64,000 nt of DNA, taken from the NCBI RefSeq assembly GCF_001436395.1, contig NZ_AZGJ01000002.1, forward strand, positions 1 through 64,000. Reading direction: 5' to 3'. The position numbers were made by a program, and so were the translations under genes. The notes under the pieces were generated by a model. That model was not told the DNA's origin. It saw only the letters and a list, made by a program, of their open reading frames with translations, and did not search any database. The DNA comes from Secundilactobacillus malefermentans DSM 5705 = KCTC 3548 (GTDB lineage: Bacteria > Bacillota > Bacilli > Lactobacillales > Lactobacillaceae). Below are positions 9,332-16,608 of this stretch, in pieces (within the stretch, counting starts at the first letter, position 1; each line of letters opens with the position of its first letter).

Positions 9332-10051
9332 GTGAAATTTAACCTTGGATCACTAAATAAACAAAAGAAACTTCGAGAAATGCTCATCTACTGTTTTCTT
9401 GAAACGACAGCATGGTGGTTAATTATTTCTCGATTTACAGGTGCAAATCCTCTATCTTCCCTCACAACCCGTACGGTATCGCTCATGACCTTTAGTCTGA
9501 TCAGTGCTTTCTTGATTGCTTTTATCATGGATACTAATTTCTCTTCAAATTTAATCTTGCCGATTGGAATCATCGGTTTGATTCCGATTATTCTTGATAT
9601 TGAAAAGTTAACATTCCCAATCTTTGGGTTACTACTTTTGCTAATTATCGGGCTATTCGCCTCGTGCATCCCGCAATTACAACTGCAAAATTATTTTGGC
9701 CTACTTACTATCTCACTTTTAGTCGTAGCTGTTGTGCCAATTACCATCTATTATGGTCAATATCATTATTTTCCAAATGCACTGTTCACGAGTTTCATTG
9801 CTTTTTGGTTTCTAACGGCCTTTTTCTTAGAACCATATTTTACGAAAAAAACACAGTCCATCTCAATCACATCAATTGTTTTATTGGGTGCAACAGTGGT
9901 CGCTATTTTCTTCTTATCCCATATTTTTCTTGCTTTCGTCTCTGTCATATTGTTACTGGTTTCCTGGTACGCAAAACCGCTATTGCTCAAATCGCATTGG
10001 TGGTTAATCATATTTGGAATTTTACAGATTATTATCTCTTTCGCGCTTTAA
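9332..10051 (+). CDS. Polytopic membrane protein of unknown function
   Basis: I do not recognise this 239-residue protein. It has a basic, hydrophilic N-terminus (to about residue 20), then about seven or eight closely spaced hydrophobic segments with short loops and almost no soluble domain. The only charged stretches are the N-terminal tail and a KKTQS loop near residue 170. No transporter signature or catalytic motif is visible. It has its own promoter, a GTG start with a GGAGTAA SD about 10 bases upstream, and a strong terminator at the stop codon. It therefore looks like an intact single-gene unit. Confidence 0.75.
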   Translation: MKFNLGSLNKQKKLREMLIYCFLETTAWWLIISRFTGANPLSSLTTRTVSLMTFSLISAFLIAFIMDTNFSSNLILPIGIIGLIPIILDIEKLTFPIFGLLLLLIIGLFASCIPQLQLQNYFGLLTISLLVVAVVPITIYYGQYHYFPNALFTSFIAFWFLTAFFLEPYFTKKTQSISITSIVLLGATVVAIFFLSHIFLAFVSVILLLVSWYAKPLLLKSHWWLIIFGILQIIISFAL

Positions 10052-10079
10052 GCCTTCGTCATTATGATGAGGGCTTTTT
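10050..10079 (+). terminator. Terminator of the unknown membrane-protein gene
   Basis: A 13-bp stem (10050-10062 with 10064-10076, two G-U pairs on the RNA) carries a T-run and overlaps the stop codon. The minus-strand side lacks a T-run. Confidence 0.85.
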
Positions 10080-10482
10080 ATAATGCGATGAATAAGTTTG
10101 GAAAGATAACGCCAGGCTTTTTTAATTTGATGTTCATTTGTAGTTGGTCATCCAGTGTGGTCATTAAATCCTCAAATTCAAGACGTTCGTCACCAATCCA
10201 CCCTTTAAAATCAACCATTTTACATTCACCCTCGACTATTGCGTACTCCTTCTTAATGAGCAAGCCTATTCCTTCAATTGTCACCTCAATATGTAATTCC
10301 CCATCACTCATCAACATTTCTTTTAATAATTTCATACCATCATTTACCAACATAATTTCCTCCTTATTTCGACTATTTATCACTTTTACTCTAAAAATTG
10401 CTTGATTCTCCTCTTTCAAAAACTTATTACATGCTTCTAACGATCTTAAATGGGTCTGAATTGTTCTCGAAAATGAGGACAA
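10078..10482 (-). CDS. Hypothetical 134-residue cytoplasmic protein
   Basis: I do not recognise this family. The protein is soluble and mixed alpha/beta, with a helical N-terminal 25 residues (rich in Lys/Glu), beta-like segments near residues 30-45 and 60-85, and a short acidic helix (RLEFEDLMTTLDDQL) near residue 100. The reading frame is supported by a TTG start 9 bases after a clear AAGGAG SD and by ordinary codon use. Opposing frames in the same place encode low-complexity Ser/Ile-rich text. Two cre-like repeats lie 68-104 bases upstream, hinting at carbon-source control. Function unknown. Confidence 0.65.
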   Translation of the reverse strand: MSSFSRTIQTHLRSLEACNKFLKEENQAIFRVKVINSRNKEEIMLVNDGMKLLKEMLMSDGELHIEVTIEGIGLLIKKEYAIVEGECKMVDFKGWIGDERLEFEDLMTTLDDQLQMNIKLKKPGVIFPNLFIAL

Positions 10483-10549
10483 ATAGGTTCACTCCTTCTG
10501 CTTTATTACAATCTATACTAATGAATGAGAACAAAAAAACAAAGTGCTC

Positions 10550-10586
10550 TTGCAAACCCTTTCAAGTTGTCTTACAAACGCTTCCA
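10550..10586 (-). promoter_or_regulatory. Two cre-like operators in tandem, 22 bases apart
   Basis: TTGCAAACCCTTTCA (10550-10564) and TTACAAACGCTTCCA (10572-10586) each match the CcpA cre consensus WTGNAANCGNWNNCW with one mismatch. They sit in an imperfect 22-base direct repeat (10553-10596), so both would lie on the same face of the helix. They are upstream of the 134-residue protein gene. A different LacI-type regulator could also use such sites. Confidence 0.4.
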
Positions 10587-10596
10587 AGTTCACTTT

Positions 10597-10855
10597 CGTT
10601 TTAATCGTTTTTTAATCGAGTCTAACAATCCTTACTCTCCCATGGGATAAGCAAATGAGAAAAAAACGGCCAAATGCGGAAAAAAACGCTAAAGTGAAAA
10701 AGGCCTTTATTTTTAAATTACGAATCCTATTAAACTGGGAAAGTGCTTTTTTTCAAGTGCACCGCAACCCCGAAAAAACGTTTTCACAACTTTTGGAATT
10801 TTCTCTTTTTTTAGCGTATTATGAAGTTGAAACCGGAAAAATATTATAATTTAAT
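10597..10855. other. Gene-poor A/T-rich intergenic stretch
   Basis: No convincing gene lies here. A 64-codon open frame (10655-10849) has no SD and reads as low-complexity Lys/Phe text. A perfect TATAAT at 10845-10850 sits just before the SD of the 29-residue peptide gene and may be part of a promoter, though no good -35 hexamer is at the right distance. No structured RNA was recognised. Confidence 0.5.
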
Positions 10856-10869
10856 GAGGTGGTTTTCTA

Positions 10870-10959
10870 ATGAAACTTTTCCGATTCAGTTTGATTACAA
10901 TATTAAGTACGTTATTCTTTTCAATTTTATTTAATTTAAAGCCTAGACGGATAAAATAA
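10870..10959 (+). CDS. Putative 29-residue membrane peptide
   Basis: A short ORF starts at ATG 10870, 7 bases after a strong GAGGTGG SD, and ends at TAA 10957-10959. The peptide begins MKLFRFSLITILSTLFFSIL, a single hydrophobic segment with a basic start, and ends in a basic tail (KPRRIK). It reads as a one-pass membrane miniprotein. It lies 42 bases upstream of the YbjQ-family gene and probably shares its transcript. It could alternatively be a leader peptide for that gene. Not confirmed by any family I know. Confidence 0.5.
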   Translation: MKLFRFSLITILSTLFFSILFNLKPRRIK

Positions 10960-11001
10960 TTTTCGATGGCTTTAATGGCTGACTACAAGGAGGAGATCAT
11001 A

Positions 11002-11322
11002 ATGACTGAAATACTAATCACTACGACAGAACACATCCCTGGTAAAGAATATGAGGTCATCGGCGAGGTATTTGGCCTTACAACCCAATCCAAAAATGTT
11101 TTTAGGAATATTGGTGCTGGATTGAAGAACGTCGTTGGCGGTGAAATTAAAGATTACACCAACATGCTAACCGAATCTCGAGACATTGCGATTGACCGCT
11201 TAAGGAAAAATGCGGCTGACATGGGCGGCGATGCCGTCGTTATGATGCGCTTTGACTCTGGATCAATTGGTACTGACATGCAATCAGTCGCCGCTTATGG
11301 AACTGCAGTTAAATTTATATAA
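11002..11322 (+). CDS. YbjQ/UPF0145-family protein
   Basis: This 106-residue soluble protein belongs to the YbjQ (UPF0145, DUF74) family, which forms small homo-oligomers of undefined function sometimes described as heavy-metal-binding. Family landmarks are the [12 protein letters not shown] strand near residue 16, the central helix ([23 protein letters not shown]) and the C-terminal YGTAVKF strand. The start is ATG 11002 because AAGGAGGAG lies 7 bases upstream; an earlier in-frame ATG at 10966 has no SD. A 21-bp hairpin terminator follows directly. Confidence 0.9.
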   Translation: MTEILITTTEHIPGKEYEVIGEVFGLTTQSKNVFRNIGAGLKNVVGGEIKDYTNMLTESRDIAIDRLRKNAADMGGDAVVMMRFDSGSIGTDMQSVAAYGTAVKFI

Positions 11323-11326
11323 AACA

Positions 11327-11375
11327 AAAGGGCCTATTAAAGTATGATAATCATACTTTAATAGGCCCTTTTTAG
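11327..11375. terminator. Strong terminator between the YbjQ-family gene and tRNA-Ser
   Basis: A perfect 21-bp stem (11327-11347 with 11351-11371) has a 3-base loop and T-runs on both strands. It ends four bases from the tRNA 3' end, so it probably terminates both convergent units. Confidence 0.92.
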
Positions 11376-11378
11376 TAA

Positions 11379-11465
11379 GGAGAGTACAGGATTTGAACCT
11401 GCGCGCCGGTATAAGCCGGTTCGACGGATTTCGAGTCCGTTGCATTACCACTCTGCCAACTCTCC
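11379..11465 (-). tRNA. tRNA-Ser (anticodon CGA)
   Basis: The 87-base cloverleaf on the minus strand has acceptor stem GGAGAGT/ACTCTCC, anticodon stem ACGGA/TCCGT with loop CTCGAAA (anticodon CGA, reading UCG), a long variable arm with a CCGG/CCGG stem typical of class II serine tRNAs, and a T-arm with TTCAAAT. CCA is not encoded and the base after the acceptor stem is T. It is a single-gene unit with its own promoter. Confidence 0.96.
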
Positions 11466-11484
11466 ATAAGTAGCGTACTTATTA

Positions 11485-11513
11485 AGTATAGCAATTTTGA
11501 CAACTTCTGCCAA
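11485..11513 (-). promoter_or_regulatory. Promoter of tRNA-Ser
   Basis: On the minus strand TTGGCA (11508-11513), a 17-base spacer and TATACT (11485-11490) lie 20 bases before the mature tRNA 5' end. Confidence 0.65.
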
Positions 11514-11545
11514 GTTGGACTTAACAAAAATAGTACGCTTTATTA

Positions 11546-12064
11546 TTAATATTCCATCAAACTAAAAATATCGTAATCGCTTATCTTTTCACGACCATGC
11601 AGATCCTTTAATTCAATGATAAAGGCGGTTCCAACAACAATGCCACCCAATTCCTCAACCAGTTTAATGGTTGCACTGATTGTGCCACCAGTAGCCAACA
11701 AATCATCAGTTACTAGGACCTTTTGACCTGGCTTGATAGCATCTTTATGCAGATAAAGAGCTGAAGTACCATACTCAAGATCATACGTTGCTTTCACGGT
11801 CTCTCGAGGTAGCTTTCCCTGTTTACGAGCGGGTGCGAAGCCAATACCAAGTTCATAGGCAATTGGACAACCAACAATAAAGCCTCTCGCTTCTGGGCCA
11901 ACAACCATTTCAGCACCTTTATCCTTTGCATAATCGACCAACTTATCCGTTGCTTCACGGTAAGCCGCGCCATCAGCCATCAAAGGTGAAATATCTCGAA
12001 AAATAACGCCCTTTTCTGGGTAATCAGGTACACTCGCAATATATTTGGTTAAATCCAATGCCAT
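11546..12064 (-). CDS. apt: Adenine phosphoribosyltransferase
   Basis: This 172-residue cytoplasmic purine-salvage enzyme converts adenine and PRPP to AMP. The PRPP-binding loop [13 protein letters not shown] is near residue 115. The N-terminal region [17 protein letters not shown]-like ([20 protein letters not shown]) and [10 protein letters not shown] (residues 55-64) are typical of Apt. It starts at ATG with a GGAG SD. It lies 23 bases downstream of recJ, the usual Firmicutes arrangement, and is the last gene of the rnz-recJ-apt run. Confidence 0.97.
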   Translation of the reverse strand: MALDLTKYIASVPDYPEKGVIFRDISPLMADGAAYREATDKLVDYAKDKGAEMVVGPEARGFIVGCPIAYELGIGFAPARKQGKLPRETVKATYDLEYGTSALYLHKDAIKPGQKVLVTDDLLATGGTISATIKLVEELGGIVVGTAFIIELKDLHGREKISDYDIFSLMEY

Positions 12065-12087
12065 TAAATAGCAACTCCTTTAATTCG

Positions 12088-14409
12088 TTAAACTAGCTGC
12101 GTTTGCAACCAAACTTTTAGCTCATTTGCATTACTTAGCAGTAGTTTTTCTTCTGTTTCAATTTGTTGTTCTCTTAATTGATAGCTTGGAGCAGCTGCTA
12201 AATCGACTCTACTTGGTTTAGCAGCGCCACTCATTAGGCCTTGACTAACCTGAACGAACCCTACCTCAAAGAAAACTTGTATCATAAATACTAATACGTT
12301 CCGATTAATTTCTAAATACTTTGCCAATTCATCCATTTGATGGGCAATATCAACATTTCTGTGTGTTTCCACGAACTTAAACAGTTTAGCATACTGAGCG
12401 CGTTCTGGCATCCCCAAAAGCGAAATAGGCTGCTTTTTGTACAAATACAGCACAATTTTGCTAGGTTTTACTTGTTTAAGAATGCCCCCTAGGTCTTCAA
12501 TTGTATCTGGACAATCAACAATATAGATAACCGTTTCCGGATTAACTTGCTGGATTGAAAAATCTTCAAAAAGGATACCTTGGGCATTCTCTCCTATAAA
12601 CGGAAGCAATTGGGTCATTATTTTCTTATGGAAAAAGAGGTAAACACCAGGTTTTTGAAACATTTGTTGGTTTAATTGATTCGTTCGTTTAATAAAGAGC
12701 TGAGTCCCACTCACAAGAACATCCTTTACCATTACTTGTAGGGTAGATCTACCTTTCCAAACGTTAAGATCTAGGCAACCAATAATTTCAGTGTCATTCG
12801 GGCCATTCTGAATGTCTTTTGCAAGCGATCCTTTTCCAAACGCAATGGCGTCTAAGGATTTCCCATTCTGTCCTAATTTAAAACGTAAATGCGTTTTATC
12901 TGCACCCATTACCTTTACGCCAGAAATACTGTCTGGGTCAAATCGAAAAAGTGGTTCAAGGTTATCAGTTCCAAACGGTGCAAGTCGCTTCATCAAGTGG
13001 AAAAAGTCCATTGTTGTATCGGCTAAATTTAGCGTAGCTGCAACCTTAACTTGCGACCTTTCTTGCTCACTTAATTTTTGCTTGTCGGCTTCTTGCTCAA
13101 GTGCCTCTCGAACTTGATTAATGTTATCAATAGTCGTGGTCATTCCCACGGCCATCGCATGACCACCAAAATTGACCATTAAATCACGATGTCCATCTAA
13201 AGCAGAAAAAAGATCGAAGCCATCAACGCTTCTCCCCGATCCCTTGGCCCGTCCGGTTGTAGAATCACGATTTAAAACAATGGTCGGTTTTCCCGTTTTT
13301 TCAACGATACGACTCGCAACTATTCCTAAAACACCTTCATGCCAATTATTACCATCAATAATTAACGTTTGGCTGTTACGATTAGTTTCTGTGTCAGCCT
13401 GCGCTTCAGCTTCTAAACTGATTTGTTTAACTAATTCCTGTCGTTCTTTATTTTGGCTTTCAACATCTCGAGCGAGTTCTGTTGCTCGATCTTCATCAAC
13501 CGTTGTTAGGAGCTCAACCGCTGGTGCAGCATCATTTAGTCGACCTAACGCGTTCAGTCTTGGTGCGATGCCAAATCCAATACTTTGCTCATCAAGTTCT
13601 TCAGGATTAATTTTGGCTTCTTTAATCAAAGCTGATAACCCTAACCTGGCAGTTTGCGAAATTGCTTGTAACCCATAATAAACGAGTACTCGATTTTCTC
13701 CAGTCATTGGCACTAAATCAGCAACTGTCCCAATTGCCACTAAATCAAGTGCGTCCTGTGGTATCTCTTGTAGAAGTGCGGTCACCACTTTAAACGCAAC
13801 ACCTGCCCCTGAAAGGCCCCCAAATGGATAGTTACTTCCTGGAAATCTGGGGTGAATAATCGCGTAAGCATCTGGTAGTTGTTCAGGTAATTCGTGATGA
13901 TCGGTTACAACAACATCACAGTTCAACTTATTGGCGGCGGCGATGGCTTCATTACCAGAAACCCCATTATCTACTGTAATAATTAAAGTTGTCCCGTTCT
14001 CGATTATTTTTTTTAAGGCTTCGACGTTTGGCCCATAACCATCACTAAATCGATTTGGAATATAAAACTCAACCTCAGCGCCAAGCTGGTCCAATGCCTC
14101 ATACATAATGGCGGTGCTAGTGACGCCATCAGCATCATAGTCCCCGTAAACGGTTATTTTTTCGCTGTTTGAAACAGCTTCCTCAATACGATCAATTCCA
14201 CGTTGCATATCATGCATTAATAAAGGATCAGCTAATTGATCAGGATTCGGATTCAAAAAGTTTTGAATTGAATCTGCATCTTCATAGCCTCTATTAATTA
14301 ATATTTGGCAAATAATCGGATCAAGTTCTAATTCCTGACCTAATTTTTTTGCTTCATCAGATGGTTGATCAACATTTTTAACATTCCATTTATATTGTGA
14401 TTTTATCAA
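12088..14409 (-). CDS. recJ: Single-stranded-DNA-specific 5'-3' exonuclease RecJ
   Basis: This 773-residue nuclease takes part in recombinational and mismatch repair. The DHH domain carries motif I VYGDYDADGVTST (near residue 82), the metal-ligand DHH in VVTDHHELP (near residue 168), then the DHHA1 domain with NFGGHAMAVGM (near residue 415), and an OB-like domain. A long C-terminal extension (about residues 570-773) matches the RecJ_C form found in Firmicutes. It starts at TTG, 11 bases after GGGAG, and lies between rnz and apt with no terminators. Confidence 0.96.
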   Translation of the reverse strand: MIKSQYKWNVKNVDQPSDEAKKLGQELELDPIICQILINRGYEDADSIQNFLNPNPDQLADPLLMHDMQRGIDRIEEAVSNSEKITVYGDYDADGVTSTAIMYEALDQLGAEVEFYIPNRFSDGYGPNVEALKKIIENGTTLIITVDNGVSGNEAIAAANKLNCDVVVTDHHELPEQLPDAYAIIHPRFPGSNYPFGGLSGAGVAFKVVTALLQEIPQDALDLVAIGTVADLVPMTGENRVLVYYGLQAISQTARLGLSALIKEAKINPEELDEQSIGFGIAPRLNALGRLNDAAPAVELLTTVDEDRATELARDVESQNKERQELVKQISLEAEAQADTETNRNSQTLIIDGNNWHEGVLGIVASRIVEKTGKPTIVLNRDSTTGRAKGSGRSVDGFDLFSALDGHRDLMVNFGGHAMAVGMTTTIDNINQVREALEQEADKQKLSEQERSQVKVAATLNLADTTMDFFHLMKRLAPFGTDNLEPLFRFDPDSISGVKVMGADKTHLRFKLGQNGKSLDAIAFGKGSLAKDIQNGPNDTEIIGCLDLNVWKGRSTLQVMVKDVLVSGTQLFIKRTNQLNQQMFQKPGVYLFFHKKIMTQLLPFIGENAQGILFEDFSIQQVNPETVIYIVDCPDTIEDLGGILKQVKPSKIVLYLYKKQPISLLGMPERAQYAKLFKFVETHRNVDIAHQMDELAKYLEINRNVLVFMIQVFFEVGFVQVSQGLMSGAAKPSRVDLAAAPSYQLREQQIETEEKLLLSNANELKVWLQTQLV

Positions 14410-14460
14410 TTGACCAAACGCTCCCTACTCTCAATGACGATTTTTTGCGAGTTGTTCCCA

Positions 14461-15399
14461 TTAATGTCTAGATTTATCAAATGGAACTTCTATCTCATCA
14501 AAATCCTTCACAACTTTAGTGTCTGAAAATACCTTTTTGGCTTCTTTTTCAAGTTCATGCGCCATTTTAGAGGTATATCTTGCTGAAATGTGCGTTAGTA
14601 AAAGTTTCTTAACGCCCACCTTCTTCGCAACTTGAGCAGCTTGGATGTTAGTTGAATGATAATAGTTATAGGCCAAGTTGCCCTCACCTTTTCCAAAAGT
14701 ACTTTCATGAACTAATACATCAGCATTAGTCGCAAGCTCTGCAATATTAGCCGTTTTTCTCGTATCACTAATAACGGTAATAATTCGGCCTTTTTGTGCG
14801 TTACCAATAAAATCTTGACCATCTAAAACGCGACCATCAGGGAGTTCAACCGTTTCCCCTTTCTTAAGTCGACCGTAAAGTGGTCCAAAGGGAACGTTGG
14901 CTGCCTTTACCTTATCTGCCATTAGCTCACCTGGATGATCTTTTTCAACAACTCGGTAGCCAAAACAATCTATCTTATGATCTAAAGGTGCCATATAGAC
15001 GGTAAATTTATCATCATCATAAATTTCCCCAGGCTTTTCTAACTCTTCAAACTTAATAAAATAGGACAGTTTTGTTTCTGTGACGTGTAAACTCGTCATG
15101 ACAAAATTTTTAATTCCTTTTGGTCCGTATATCGTTAACGGTGTTTCTCCACCTTGAAATGAGCGGCTACTTAACAAGCCAGGTAATCCAAAAATATGAT
15201 CCCCATGCAAATGTGAGATAAATATTTTATCAATCTTTCTCGGTTTTAATGTTGTTCGAAGTATTTGCTGTTGTGTCCCTTCTCCACAATCGAAGAGCCA
15301 CACTGAGTTCCGCTCTTCCAGGAGCTTTAAAGCAAGACTTGAAACGTTTCTAAACTTTCCTGGTACACCTGCACCAGTTCCTAAGAATTCTAATTGCAT
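14461..15399 (-). CDS. rnz: Ribonuclease Z (tRNA 3' processing endonuclease)
   Basis: This 312-residue zinc metallo-hydrolase cuts the 3' trailer of tRNA precursors. The beta-lactamase-fold motif [13 protein letters not shown] is near residue 62, later ligands are in [19 protein letters not shown] and LTHISARY, and an exosite region [15 protein letters not shown] is typical of bacterial RNase Z. This fits a genome whose tRNA-Ser lacks an encoded CCA. It starts at ATG with an AAAAGGA SD and is the first gene of the rnz-recJ-apt run. Confidence 0.97.
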   Translation of the reverse strand: MQLEFLGTGAGVPGKFRNVSSLALKLLEERNSVWLFDCGEGTQQQILRTTLKPRKIDKIFISHLHGDHIFGLPGLLSSRSFQGGETPLTIYGPKGIKNFVMTSLHVTETKLSYFIKFEELEKPGEIYDDDKFTVYMAPLDHKIDCFGYRVVEKDHPGELMADKVKAANVPFGPLYGRLKKGETVELPDGRVLDGQDFIGNAQKGRIITVISDTRKTANIAELATNADVLVHESTFGKGEGNLAYNYYHSTNIQAAQVAKKVGVKKLLLTHISARYTSKMAHELEKEAKKVFSDTKVVKDFDEIEVPFDKSRH

Positions 15400-15532
15400 A
15401 TTGTTATCCTTTTCTAACTTAATAGTCTACTTTTATAATTAATCCATTTAAATTTTACTTTCATTTTTGCCTTATCAATTGTAGCATACATATAGGAAAT
15501 TGCGATTTATTAATCGCGGAATTGAGGATAAA

Positions 15533-15808
15533 ATGCAGCTTTCAGACTTTCGAATAATGAGCTCTGATCTAAGACCTGACCTACTAATATACGTCGAGTA
15601 TCTCGGTAAACAATTACCGGTTGTCGATACTTTCCTAAATAAAAATACTCTGGTACTCTTAGGTGGTGACAAAGAACCGCTATCCTTAACCTCATTACTT
15701 AATATCACGAAAGAATTGTCCGAATCTCTTAGTATTTTTGTAAAAAAAGATTCGCCGACTCGGGTTTATGGATTCAAAATTGAAGGAAATAAAATTATCA
15801 TTAATTAG
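15533..15808 (+). CDS. Hypothetical 91-residue protein, upstream partner of a lipoprotein gene
   Basis: I do not recognise this soluble 91-residue protein. It appears mixed alpha/beta, starting MQLSDFRIMSSDLRPDLLIY, with strand-like segments and a terminal GFKIEGNKIIIN. The start is ATG 15533, 5 bases after GAGG; an earlier in-frame TTG at 15500 has no SD and lies in a small palindrome. The stop is 10 bases before the lipoprotein start, so the two are probably co-transcribed. No enzymatic motif or signal peptide is seen. Confidence 0.65.
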   Translation: MQLSDFRIMSSDLRPDLLIYVEYLGKQLPVVDTFLNKNTLVLLGGDKEPLSLTSLLNITKELSESLSIFVKKDSPTRVYGFKIEGNKIIIN

Positions 15809-15818
15809 GAGACCATCC

Positions 15819-16562
15819 ATGAATAAAAAGTTTTTAGTAACCGCAATATTGCTGCCATTACTCCTTTTGGCAGGATGTCAATCTACGAGCAAACCATCAG
15901 AGAATGATAGCAGTCACAATTCAGTAAAAACTTCCGAATCCTCTAAAGCAAGCGAATCAAGTAAACTTCAAGCTTCGAAGAACGAGACTCAAGCCAACTT
16001 TTCCGTTCCATCAAAGGATAAAAAGAGTGAACAATACGTTAAGAGTGGTAAATTGACTAAAATTAATCAATTTAGTTATGATTCGTTAGGAACTAAGCTC
16101 ACCCTAAAAAGCAGTAAAACGAGTCATTTAATCACCCAAAATAAGCAAATTAAATATGAACTGACCAACCATAAAATTTATCAGAATAAAGCGACTACTA
16201 GTCGAGCAGTCGATGCAGCAGAAACTGCCTTTTCTACCGTAAAGATAGGATCTTCTTATACCACGCTTCAGCTAAAATTCACGGTCACTAATTATTTAAA
16301 CAAACCTATTTTAATAGATGGTGTCAGTCGAATTAAGTTTAATAATGCAGGAACAGTTAGTTCTGCGTCTGGACTGAGTGATTCAAGTGCCGGCCAACAA
16401 ATCAAGGCGAATTCATCAAAAAGTTTTTTTGCCATGGCACTGCTACCTAATGATCGTTTGAAAAAGCTTAATCCCGTTTCAATCAGTTTTTCTGGTGGAT
16501 ATAATTCTACCGGTTCCCAAATTGCTAAAACACCAGCAACTCTTCAATTACAATTGGAATAA
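15819..16562 (+). CDS. Secreted lipoprotein with a DUF4352-like domain
   Basis: This 247-residue lipoprotein has a basic N-terminus, a hydrophobic stretch and the lipobox LLLAGC (Cys20), so it should be lipid-anchored to the outer membrane face. A Ser/Lys-rich linker runs to about residue 60. The rest is beta-rich with alternating polar residues, and LKFTVTNYLNKPILIDG resembles DUF4352/DUF5067 immunoglobulin-like domains. The start is ATG 15819 after AGGAGA, not the longer in-frame frame. Its ligand is unknown. It is co-directional with the 91-residue protein gene and followed by a good terminator. Confidence 0.8.
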   Translation: MNKKFLVTAILLPLLLLAGCQSTSKPSENDSSHNSVKTSESSKASESSKLQASKNETQANFSVPSKDKKSEQYVKSGKLTKINQFSYDSLGTKLTLKSSKTSHLITQNKQIKYELTNHKIYQNKATTSRAVDAAETAFSTVKIGSSYTTLQLKFTVTNYLNKPILIDGVSRIKFNNAGTVSSASGLSDSSAGQQIKANSSKSFFAMALLPNDRLKKLNPVSISFSGGYNSTGSQIAKTPATLQLQLE

Positions 16563-16563
16563 T

Positions 16564-16608
16564 AAAAAGACAAAATCGACCTGCACAGGAAGATTTTGTC
16601 TTTTTTTA
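16564..16608. terminator. Terminator shared by the lipoprotein and acyltransferase genes
   Basis: AAAAAGACAAAATC pairs with GATTTTGTCTTTTT, with A- and T-runs on both sides. It sits between the two convergent stop codons. Confidence 0.85.

Noticed and set aside
9664-10083. 139-codon plus-strand frame overlapping the unknown membrane-protein gene
   Set aside because: It is a shifted shadow of the membrane gene, with a Cys/His-rich random composition and no SD.
10655-10849. 64-codon open frame in the plus strand
   Set aside because: No SD, Lys/Phe-rich low-complexity text, and a promoter-like TATAAT falls in its last codons. It most likely reflects local A/T richness.
12812-13678. Plus-strand open frames opposite recJ
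   Set aside because: Ser-rich antisense shadows of recJ with no independent start signals.
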